Positions 1-5,243 of a DNA stretch of 6,969 nt are shown piece by piece (positions within the stretch are counted from its first letter, which is position 1; each line of letters starts with the position of its first letter). A model generated the notes under the pieces. It did no database searches. It was not told the DNA's origin and was given only the letters and a program-made list of their open reading frames with translations. This DNA is from an uncultured Oscillospiraceae bacterium. Its GTDB lineage: Bacteria; Bacillota; Clostridia; Oscillospirales; Acutalibacteraceae. A program made the translations under genes and the position numbers. Location: contig CABQAA010000110.1 of the NCBI GenBank assembly GCA_902461995.1, positions 1 to 6,969 on the forward strand, in the 5' to 3' direction.

Positions 1-778
1 CGGGACCCGCCATATGCACATCCCGCACACCGTTTCTTTCCAGAATGTCCTTGAGTTCCTCCGGTAAAAACGTATACGTGATACACCAGGGGGCCTGTCC
101 TTGTTCGTAGGCGGCGATTTCCTCTTTCCCGCCGAGCAGCCCATGCTCAAACACATCCATCGCCTGCACTTTGTCAAAAGAAAAGCGTTCGATCATCGCC
201 CGGCGGTTCTGCAGAAACCACCGGGCCGTGGGATCCGCCGGATCGTCTTCCAGGAGGCACTCGGCTTTTTGTATGGGATTGGCCAAATAGGGCAGGCTCC
301 CGAGGCGGGAGGACACGCTGATCATGATTCGTTTTTTCGCCATTTTCACCAGCGCTGCGATCACCGATTCCTGATGGGGATAGGTATAAGAAATCGGTGC
401 ATCAAACGACATCACGAGATCAAAGGACCGCTCGGCGAATCCGCCGAGATCCTCCAGGGCGCCCTCCACAAACGTCAGGCGGTCCAGCACACCCGCTTTT
501 TCCGCCAATTCGCGGGCTTTGTCCAGCATCGGCCTGGAAATGTCAAAATGCGTAACGCGGATTCCCTGCTTGGCTAGCAAAATGGAAAACCGCCCGCAGC
601 CGGCGCCGCCGTCAAACGCGGTCTCAATGCCGTCCAAATGCGCCAGCAATTCCTTTTCGATATGGCTCTTCTGCACGATATCGTCGATATACGTTTCTTC
701 CCGCCGGCTTTCCAGCTCCCCTTTATCGGGTTGGTTCCATTGCCGTTCGGCAATTTTTTGGCTGTAGGATTTGTTCAT
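1..778 (-). CDS. Class I SAM-dependent methyltransferase, substrate unknown (3' end outside window)
   Basis: The frame opens at ATG 778-776 and runs without a stop to the window edge, giving 259 codons; the C-terminus is missing. A Shine-Dalgarno run (GGAAGGGG, about 6 nt before the ATG) supports this start. The translation has the Rossmann-type methyltransferase fold: motif I FDGGAGCGRFS at residues 55-65 (the SAM-binding glycine loop), a motif II-like acidic strand end THFDIS at 76-81 (Asp79 expected to bind the ribose hydroxyls), and a post-II/IV segment FDLVMSFDAPISY at 119-131. About 50 residues precede motif I and are charged, without a signal peptide or membrane helix, so the enzyme should be cytoplasmic. 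It lies 57 nt downstream of the walJ-like gene with no clear terminator between them, so the two are probably co-transcribed. The fold assignment is firm. The substrate (small molecule, protein or RNA) cannot be read from the sequence, and I do not recognise a named subfamily. Confidence 0.85.
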   Translation of the reverse strand, partial: MNKSYSQKIAERQWNQPDKGELESRREETYIDDIVQKSHIEKELLAHLDGIETAFDGGAGCGRFSILLAKQGIRVTHFDISRPMLDKARELAEKAGVLDRLTFVEGALEDLGGFAERSFDLVMSFDAPISYTYPHQESVIAALVKMAKKRIMISVSSRLGSLPYLANPIQKAECLLEDDPADPTARWFLQNRRAMIERFSFDKVQAMDVFEHGLLGGKEEIAAYEQGQAPWCITYTFLPEELKDILERNGVRDVHMAGP

Positions 779-835
779 TTTAACCCCTTCCCAAGGACGG
801 ATAGCCGACGGAACGAACGGCATTTTAGTCCATGG

Positions 836-1624
836 TCAAAACACCATCACCGGTTCGAGCGCCGTACGGGGGGCCACCCGCAGCACAAAGTCGACGTCTT
901 CGGTCATTCCGGCCTCTGCCAAGGCGGTCTGAGCGGTTATGTACGCCAGTTCCGGCGAATTGTTATCCTTGCTCAGATGGGCCAGAAACAGCCGGGTGGT
1001 CCCCTGCCGGATCAGATTGGGCAGTTCGAAGGAGCAGGCGTCATTGGACAAATGCCCCGTTGCCGCCAGAATACGGCGTTTGAGAACGTAGGGATAGGGC
1101 CCGTTCTCCAGCATCCGAATATCGTGATTGGATTCGATCAGCACCAGATCACAGCCGTGCAGGGCCCCGCGCACCTCTTCCGTCATATGCCCCATATCGG
1201 TCGCCACGGCCAGGCTGCGTCCGTCACTCGTACTGACGCGGTAGCCGGTGCTCTCCCGGCTGTCGTGCGGTGTCCGGAACGACGTCACCAACATCCCCGC
1301 CAGTTCGACGGCGTCTTCCATCGTCCGGCAGTCGGCCTCCTCCGGCAGCGCACCGCCGCCCACCAGCCCGCAGCGGGTGCCCGGGGATGCGTAAATCGGC
1401 ATATGATACCGTTTCTGCAGTACGCGGAGGCCGGCCGTATGATCGGAGTGCTCATGGGTGACAAAAATCCCCCGGATGCTCTCCATCGCGATGCCGCGGT
1501 CCCAGAGCGCCGTCTCGATGCGTTTCGCGCTCACGCCCGCATCGATGAGAATCCCCCCCTCGGGGGTGCCGATATATGTACAATTCCCGCTGCTGCCGCT
1601 GAAAAGCGGACAAAATCGTGCCAT
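836..1624 (-). CDS. walJ: Metallo-beta-lactamase-fold hydrolase, WalJ/YycJ family
   Basis: This 262-residue protein starts at ATG 1624-1622 and ends at TGA 838-836, close to the usual length of YycJ/WalJ proteins (about 260). Visible motifs are FSGSSGN at residues 8-14 (typical of the family's N-terminus), the metal-binding THEHSDH at 56-62, TPHD at 118-121, ATDMG at 141-145, LIESNHD at 162-168, GHLSN at 190-194 and LAHLSKDNN at 214-222. Together these supply the His/Asp ligands for a two-metal site, so the enzyme should be active. There is no signal peptide. In Bacillus and relatives WalJ is encoded with the WalRK cell-wall regulators and has been linked to coordinating DNA replication with cell division; some relatives act as 5' exonucleases. 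Here no walRK genes are visible; the gene instead follows murA, beyond a terminator. The Shine-Dalgarno site is modest (AAAGGA, about 11 nt upstream). Family assignment is confident; the exact substrate is inferred only at family level. Confidence 0.88.
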   Translation of the reverse strand: MARFCPLFSGSSGNCTYIGTPEGGILIDAGVSAKRIETALWDRGIAMESIRGIFVTHEHSDHTAGLRVLQKRYHMPIYASPGTRCGLVGGGALPEEADCRTMEDAVELAGMLVTSFRTPHDSRESTGYRVSTSDGRSLAVATDMGHMTEEVRGALHGCDLVLIESNHDIRMLENGPYPYVLKRRILAATGHLSNDACSFELPNLIRQGTTRLFLAHLSKDNNSPELAYITAQTALAEAGMTEDVDFVLRVAPRTALEPVMVF

Positions 1625-1651
1625 AAGGGTTCTGATCCTTTCCGGAAAAAT

Positions 1652-1703
1652 CGTATACCATTGCCAAAGACATTTGAACCGTTCGAGTCTTTTTCCCAGT
1701 ATA
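1652..1703 (-). promoter_or_regulatory. Weak candidate promoters for the walJ-methyltransferase unit
   Basis: Because a strong terminator closes murA, a promoter is expected in the roughly 90 nt between that terminator and walJ. On the minus strand I see an extended -10-like TGGTATACG (TATACG at 1657-1652) with a poor -35 (GGTTCA, 1680-1675) at 17-nt spacing, and a better -10-like TATACT (1703-1698) without a recognisable -35. Neither is strong, and read-through from murA is an alternative. Confidence 0.25.
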
Positions 1704-1715
1704 GACGGGATATGT

Positions 1716-1765
1716 AAAAGGCGTCTTCAAATGCTTCCGTCCAGGCATTTGAAGACACCCTTTTT
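1716..1765 (-). terminator. Intrinsic terminator after murA (possibly bidirectional)
   Basis: A perfect 12-bp stem (1723-1734 with 1745-1756, arms GTCTTCAAATGC and GCATTTGAAGAC) encloses a 10-nt loop. It begins 15 nt after the murA stop codon. On the minus strand the stem is followed by GCC and TTTT. On the plus strand it is followed by ACCC and TTTTT, and flanking A and T runs can extend the helix, so it could work in both directions. No plus-strand gene is visible to use it in that direction. Confidence 0.85.
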
Positions 1766-1771
1766 AGATCA

Positions 1772-3061
1772 TTACAGAGCCGTACGGATGGATTGTTCCG
1801 CAACATTGACAAGTTCGATATCCGCCCCAAGATGACGGAGCTTGTCCACAATACATTCGTAGCCCCGCTCGATATGATGGATATCTTCCACTTCCGTCGT
1901 TCCCTTAGCGGCCAATCCGGCGATCACCAGGGCCGCGCCCGCCCGCAGATCCACCGCCTTGACCGGGGCAGCCGTCAGGGGCTTGCCGCCCTGGATCACC
2001 GCCACCTTGCCGTCGACCAGAATGTCCGCTCCCATCCGGCGAAGCTCATCCATATACTGGAAACGATTGTCGAAGATGCTCTCAGTGATGATGCTGGTTC
2101 CTTCCGCCATGGCCAGCAGAACCGCGATCTGGGGCTGCATATCGGTGGGAAAACCAGGATGCGGCATCGTTTTGACATTGCAGTGAAGGATAGGACCTCT
2201 CCGGCAGACCCGCACATAATCGTCGTATTCCTCCACCTCGGCCCCCATTTCCAGGAGCTTCGCCGTGATGGATTCCAAGTGCTTCGGGATCACGTTGCGC
2301 ACCAGAACGTCGCCGCCCGTGGCGACAGCCGCCGCCATAAAGGTGCCGGCCTCGATCTGGTCGGGAATGATGGAATAGGTGGTTCCGTAGAGGCGATCGA
2401 CGCCGCGGATCTTGATCACATCGGTACCGGCGCCGCGGATGTCAGCGCCCATGGAGTTTAAGAAGTTGGCCAAATCGACCACATGGGGCTCTTTGGCCGC
2501 GTTTTCAATCACCGTTACGCCCCGCGCCTTGACGGCGGCGAGCATGACATTCACCGTCGCCCCGACGGAAGCCTCCAAATAGACCGAGCTGCCGACCAGG
2601 CGATCAGACTTCAGCTCGATCATGCCGTTTTCCATCGGCGCCACATCCGCGCCGAGCGCCATAAATCCCTTAAGATGCTTGTCAATGGGGCGAACGCCAA
2701 AATTGCAGCCGCCCGGCATGGCCACCTTCGCGGCGCCAAAGCGGCTGAGCAGAGCCCCCATAAAATAATAAGAAGCCCGCATTTTTCTTGCCAAATCATG
2801 CGGGACGGTATGGCTGGTTACAGGACGGGAATCCACTTCCACTGTATTTTTGTTGATGCGTTTGACCACCGCACCGAGATTATCCAGGATATCGAGGCTG
2901 GTGGCGACATCGGCAATATTCGGTATATTTTCAATGCGGCAGACACCGTTTGCGAGTAGGGTCGCCGAAAGAATGGCGACGACCGCGTTTTTCGCGCCGC
3001 TGATCTCTACTTCACCAATCAGGGGATTCCCACCACGGATTAGGTATTTTTCCAAACTCAT
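1772..3061 (-). CDS. murA: UDP-N-acetylglucosamine 1-carboxyvinyltransferase (MurA)
   Basis: MurA transfers enolpyruvate from PEP to UDP-GlcNAc, the first committed step of peptidoglycan synthesis in the cytoplasm. The product is 429 residues, normal for the family. Visible signatures are ISGAKNA at 20-26 (Lys24/Asn25, matching E. coli Lys22/Asn23), the mobile loop MPGGCNFGVRPID at 115-127 with catalytic Cys119 (E. coli Cys115, so fosfomycin-targetable rather than the resistant Cys-to-Asp form), GFPTDMQPQ at 303-311 with Asp307 (E. coli Asp305), and RGYECIVDKL near the C-terminus with Arg399 (E. coli Arg397). The start at ATG 3061-3059 is chosen because the protein then begins with the family-typical MSLEKYLIRGG, a GGGGAG Shine-Dalgarno lies just upstream, and a good promoter sits about 30 nt away. 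The same frame stays open to 3235, but that extension lies across the promoter and is not family-like. Firmicutes often carry two MurA paralogues (MurA and MurZ); which one this is cannot be settled from one copy. Confidence 0.97.
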   Translation of the reverse strand: MSLEKYLIRGGNPLIGEVEISGAKNAVVAILSATLLANGVCRIENIPNIADVATSLDILDNLGAVVKRINKNTVEVDSRPVTSHTVPHDLARKMRASYYFMGALLSRFGAAKVAMPGGCNFGVRPIDKHLKGFMALGADVAPMENGMIELKSDRLVGSSVYLEASVGATVNVMLAAVKARGVTVIENAAKEPHVVDLANFLNSMGADIRGAGTDVIKIRGVDRLYGTTYSIIPDQIEAGTFMAAAVATGGDVLVRNVIPKHLESITAKLLEMGAEVEEYDDYVRVCRRGPILHCNVKTMPHPGFPTDMQPQIAVLLAMAEGTSIITESIFDNRFQYMDELRRMGADILVDGKVAVIQGGKPLTAAPVKAVDLRAGAALVIAGLAAKGTTEVEDIHHIERGYECIVDKLRHLGADIELVNVAEQSIRTAL

Positions 3062-3089
3062 CCAACTCCCCACGAATTCTAACATTCCT

Positions 3090-3117
3090 ATTATAGCATG
3101 GATTTTCAAAAAATCAA
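3090..3117 (-). promoter_or_regulatory. Sigma-A-type promoter of murA
   Basis: On the minus strand there is a -35 TTGATT (3117-3112), a 16-nt spacer and a perfect -10 TATAAT (3095-3090) preceded by an extended-10 TG (TGCTATAAT). Transcription should begin near 3083, giving a short leader of about 20 nt before the murA ATG. This is the best promoter match in the window, and it makes murA independently transcribed from the LUD gene upstream. Confidence 0.82.
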
Positions 3118-3137
3118 ATGAATTCGTTTTCCAGATC

Positions 3138-3208
3138 CATCCAAGAATGCGGTGAAGAGCACCGCTTGTATCTATAGTATGAACAGGCGGTGCGCGCTTC
3201 ATCCAAGA
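3138..3208. repeat. Short 9-bp direct repeat flanking the inverted repeats
   Basis: CATCCAAGA occurs at 3138-3146 and again at 3200-3208, bracketing the alternating inverted repeats. It may be chance or a regulator site; nothing else supports a role. Confidence 0.35.
3149..3193 (-). repeat. Three-part inverted repeat forming two mutually exclusive hairpins
   Basis: The motif GCGGTG and its complement CACCGC occur three times in alternating orientation: gcggtg 3149-3154, gcaccgc 3159-3165 and gcggtgc 3187-3193 (plus strand). The middle copy can pair with the first (6 bp, 5-nt loop) or with the third (7 bp, 21-nt loop), but not with both. The element lies in the 193-nt gap between the LUD gene and murA, upstream of the murA promoter, so only LUD read-through RNA would contain it. 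No U-run follows either hairpin closely enough to make a classic terminator. Confidence 0.5.
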
Positions 3209-3233
3209 GAGGTTTTTCCGGCGGCGATTCGGC

Positions 3234-3248
3234 AAAAAAACAAAAAAA
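3234..3248 (-). other. T7-G-T7 tract just after the LUD stop codon
   Basis: On the minus strand the LUD stop codon is followed within 6 nt by a 15-nt tract of seven T, one G and seven T. A U-tract here would suit transcript release. The nearest upstream stem (GATTCTC with GAGGATC inside the end of the LUD gene, one G-U pair) ends more than 15 nt before the tract, so this is not a standard intrinsic terminator. It may be a weak or protein-assisted end for the rpiB-exoA-LUD transcript. Confidence 0.3.
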
Positions 3249-3254
3249 TTTCAA

Positions 3255-3923
3255 TCAGAGACCCAGATCCTCTTCCACGAGAATCACTTTGATCCGGTTT
3301 TTGAGCTGCTGGTATCCCTGCACAACATAGGTGCTGCAGATACGATCAGGCGAGGCGCAGCCGTCGGTGCAGTGCTCCCCGTCCAGGGCCACACAACGGC
3401 CGGTGCGGGCACAAAATGTCTCTTTGGACAAACGGATCGCGTTGGCCGGGGCCGCCATGCACTTGACACGCTCCGCCGCCGCGTCGAGATCCGGCACCAG
3501 TTTGTTGCGGCCGACGACGACGATCACCGACGCCGGGCCGTAGCAAAGCGCGGCGACACGGTTTCCGTTGCCGTCCACATTGTAAAGTTCGCCGTGCATG
3601 GTGACGGCATTGGCCGAGCAAAGATACGCATCGGCGGAAAAGCTGTCCTGAAAAACCCGCCGGACCTGATCGGGGGAAAGCCCCGGCGCATACCGGTCGA
3701 GAAAGCGGTAGTCCCCGCTTCGCAGCAGCTCCAGAACGCCGGTTTCCCGGAGTGTTTCAGACCCTCCGACGGCCACCGTATCTCCCGGACGGAGCAGCAT
3801 GCGAATGAGCGGAGCCACGTCCTCTTTGCAGGCTACCAAATGCGCTTCCATTTGATTTTTGCGCAGATTCTCCATGGTTGCCTGCAGCTGCAGGCGTGTG
3901 ACCTCCCCGACATAGTTCTTCAT
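3255..3923 (-). CDS. Stand-alone LUD-domain protein (LutC/YkgG-like, DUF162)
   Basis: This 222-residue protein matches the LUD (lactate utilisation, DUF162) family seen as single-domain proteins in Clostridia. Typical segments are VAVGGSETLRETG at residues 50-62, ADAYLCSANAVTMHGELYNVDGNGNRV starting at 98, and YGPASVIVVVGRNKLVPDLDAA starting at 128. The C-terminal part carries five cysteines (171, 177, 185, 189, 196) ending in SPDRICS, a plausible metal or Fe-S site. LutC takes part with LutA and LutB in lactate oxidation, but neither partner is in this window, so lactate use should not be assumed. The start is taken at ATG 3923-3921, with AGGAAAGG about 11 nt upstream; an in-frame GTG at 3953 lacks a ribosome site. 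The gene follows exoA after 40 nt with no terminator and is likely the last gene of the rpiB-exoA-LUD unit. Family assignment is good; biochemical function is unknown. Confidence 0.85.
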   Translation of the reverse strand: MKNYVGEVTRLQLQATMENLRKNQMEAHLVACKEDVAPLIRMLLRPGDTVAVGGSETLRETGVLELLRSGDYRFLDRYAPGLSPDQVRRVFQDSFSADAYLCSANAVTMHGELYNVDGNGNRVAALCYGPASVIVVVGRNKLVPDLDAAAERVKCMAAPANAIRLSKETFCARTGRCVALDGEHCTDGCASPDRICSTYVVQGYQQLKNRIKVILVEEDLGL

Positions 3924-3963
3924 GCCGTATCCATCCTTTCCTGTACACACCACAGCAGGCGGT

Positions 3964-4719
3964 TTACTCCGACAGTTCGAGCACGACCGGGCAATGATCC
4001 GACCCCAGTATGTCTGCGGCGATCGCCGCCTTGGTCACCTGAGGCGCCAGACGGTCGCTGACGAGAAAATAATCAATCCGCCATCCAGCGTTGTTTTTCC
4101 GGGCGTTAAAACGGTAAGACCACCAGCTGTAGGTCCCCGTCTCGTCCGGATGAAGCAGGCGGAAGGTATCGGTGAAGCCCGACGCGAGCAGACGGCCGAA
4201 TGCCTCCCGCTCCTCGTCCGAAAAGCCGGCGTTTCCCCGGTTGGGACCGGGGTTCTTGAGATCGATTTCTTTGTGGGCGACGTTGAGATCCCCGCAGAGA
4301 ATCACCGGTTTTTTCGCGTCGAGATCCGTCAGATACCGGCGAAGCGCCTCCTCGAAGGAGAGGCGGTAGGGCAGACGGCGCAGACCGTCCTGAGAATTGG
4401 GAGAATACAGGGTGGCGATGTAAAATTCCGGGTATTCCAGCGTCACGCAGCGCCCCTCGTGATTGTGCTCCTCTTCCCCGATACCGAACGCGGCGGAAAG
4501 CGGCGGTTTCTTGGCAAAGATCACCGTACCCGCGTAGCCTTTTTTCTCCGCGTAATCCCAATATGAGGTATAGCCGGGCAGCGTGAGATCCAGCTGCCCA
4601 GCTTGCAATTTCGTCTCCTGCACGCAGAAAAAATCCGCGTCCATTTCTTCCACCACGTCAGCGAAGCCCTTGTTCAGACAGGCGCGCAGACCGTTGACGT
4701 TCCAGGAAACCGCCTTCAT
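3964..4719 (-). CDS. exoA: Exodeoxyribonuclease III / AP endonuclease (ExoA/Xth family)
   Basis: This enzyme cleaves DNA 5' to abasic sites and trims 3' ends in base-excision repair, using a divalent metal. The 251-residue product is full length for the ExoA/Xth family. All family signatures are present: SWNVNGLRA at 5-13 (metal-proximal Asn7), QETKL at 34-38 (metal ligand Glu35), GYAGT at 61-65, LYSPNSQ at 104-110 (Tyr105), CGDLNVAH at 142-149 (Asp144 and Asn146), NPGPNRGNAGF from 156, ARKNNAGWRIDYFL at 206-219 and the catalytic LGSDHCPV at 238-245 (Asp241/His242). It therefore looks active and is closer to Bacillus ExoA than to E. coli XthA. Its ATG overlaps the rpiB stop codon as ATGA (4716-4719), and GGGGAAG inside rpiB serves as ribosome site, so translation is probably coupled to rpiB. 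The next gene, the LUD protein, follows after 40 nt. Confidence 0.96.
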   Translation of the reverse strand: MKAVSWNVNGLRACLNKGFADVVEEMDADFFCVQETKLQAGQLDLTLPGYTSYWDYAEKKGYAGTVIFAKKPPLSAAFGIGEEEHNHEGRCVTLEYPEFYIATLYSPNSQDGLRRLPYRLSFEEALRRYLTDLDAKKPVILCGDLNVAHKEIDLKNPGPNRGNAGFSDEEREAFGRLLASGFTDTFRLLHPDETGTYSWWSYRFNARKNNAGWRIDYFLVSDRLAPQVTKAAIAADILGSDHCPVVLELSE

Positions 4720-5165
4720 TCGAGGTCTTCCCCGTTTTCCAGAGACGCGAGCATCGCCACACGGCGCTCGTGGCGGCCGCCCTCAAATTCCGTCGTCAGA
4801 AAGGTGCGCACGATGCTTTTGGCGAGTTCCGGGCCGATGACGCGGGCGCCCATGGCCAGCATATTGGCATCGTTATGCCGCCGGGTAAGCTCGGCGGAAT
4901 AAGGTTCACTGCACAGGGCGCAGCGGATGCCTTTCACCTTATTGGCCGCCAGGGAAATCCCGATGCCGGTCCCGCAGATGACGATCCCGCGTTCGCATTC
5001 ACCGGAGGCCACGGCTTTCGCAGCCCGGGCGCCGAAAACGGGATAATCGCAGCTGTCGGTCGAATAGGTCCCGTAATCGTGGTAGGCAAGGCCCATCTCA
5101 TCGAGCAGGGCTTCCACCTCTTTTTTCATATCGAGCGCGGAATGGTCACAGGCAATGGCAATCAT
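4716..5165 (-). CDS. rpiB: Ribose-5-phosphate isomerase B (RpiB/LacAB family)
   Basis: RpiB interconverts ribose-5-phosphate and ribulose-5-phosphate in the non-oxidative pentose phosphate pathway. The 149-residue product matches the family length. Visible signatures are the N-terminal ACDHSALDMK at 5-14, YPVFGARAAKAV at 41-52, the active-site ICGTGIGISLAANK at 63-76 with catalytic Cys64, RRHNDANMLAMGARVIG at 95-111 with His97 in the expected phosphate/ring-opening position, and the C-terminal FEGGRHERRVAML at 127-139. The start at ATG 5165-5163 is set by a perfect AGGAGG 6 nt upstream; an in-frame ATG at 5183 would place that site inside the gene and has none of its own. The stop overlaps the exoA start. 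LacA/LacB sugar isomerases are relatives, but no lac or tagatose genes are nearby, so RpiB is the better call. Confidence 0.95.
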   Translation of the reverse strand: MIAIACDHSALDMKKEVEALLDEMGLAYHDYGTYSTDSCDYPVFGARAAKAVASGECERGIVICGTGIGISLAANKVKGIRCALCSEPYSAELTRRHNDANMLAMGARVIGPELAKSIVRTFLTTEFEGGRHERRVAMLASLENGEDLE

Positions 5166-5171
5166 GATAAT

Positions 5172-5177
5172 CCTCCT
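5172..5177 (-). promoter_or_regulatory. Shine-Dalgarno site of rpiB
   Basis: A perfect AGGAGG lies 6 nt before ATG 5165 and decides the rpiB start. It begins only about 10 nt after the U-run of the preceding hairpin terminator. Confidence 0.9.
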
Positions 5178-5186
5178 ACTCATTCA

Positions 5187-5221
5187 TAGAAAAGGGGAAA
5201 CGGAACCTCCGTTTCCCCTTT
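5187..5221 (-). terminator. Intrinsic terminator between ispH-rpsA and rpiB
   Basis: A perfect 13-bp stem (5191-5203 with 5209-5221) with a 5-nt loop begins 22 nt after the ispH-rpsA stop codon. On the minus strand the stem ends in CCCCTTT and runs into TTTTCT, a typical intrinsic terminator layout with A-rich sequence on the 5' side. It should end most ispH-rpsA transcripts, but it sits directly in front of the rpiB ribosome site and may act as a partial terminator or mRNA processing hairpin. Confidence 0.87.
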
Positions 5222-5243
5222 ATTGTGTGAATTCTGGTAACGC

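Noticed and set aside
779..835. Possible hairpins (GCCG/CGGC and CCTT/AAGG) in the gap between walJ and the methyltransferase gene
   Set aside because: Four-pair stems without a T-run are expected by chance; no terminator or promoter is supported there.
638..1717. Long plus-strand open frame of 359 codons
   Set aside because: It is antisense to walJ and the methyltransferase gene, both of which have full family motifs; its translation is His/Arg/Pro-rich with no recognisable motif, as expected from the complement of a GC-rich gene.
3062..3235. In-frame N-terminal extension of MurA by 58 residues
   Set aside because: It spans the near-perfect TTGATT/TATAAT promoter, lacks family similarity, and the ATG at 3061 has a Shine-Dalgarno and the typical MurA N-terminus.
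3211..3240. Possible stem pairing TTTTT-CCG with CGG-AAAAA between the LUD gene and murA
   Set aside because: It has only eight pairs, mostly A-T, with a bulge, and is not followed by a U-run on the minus strand; too weak to call a terminator.
3924..3953. GTG start 30 nt upstream for the LUD protein
   Set aside because: No ribosome site precedes it, and the AGGAAAGG falls inside the extension, where it fits ATG 3923.
5166..5183. Earlier ATG for rpiB at 5183
   Set aside because: The AGGAGG would lie within the coding sequence, the terminator hairpin sits directly upstream, and RpiB proteins start at the MIAIACDH segment.
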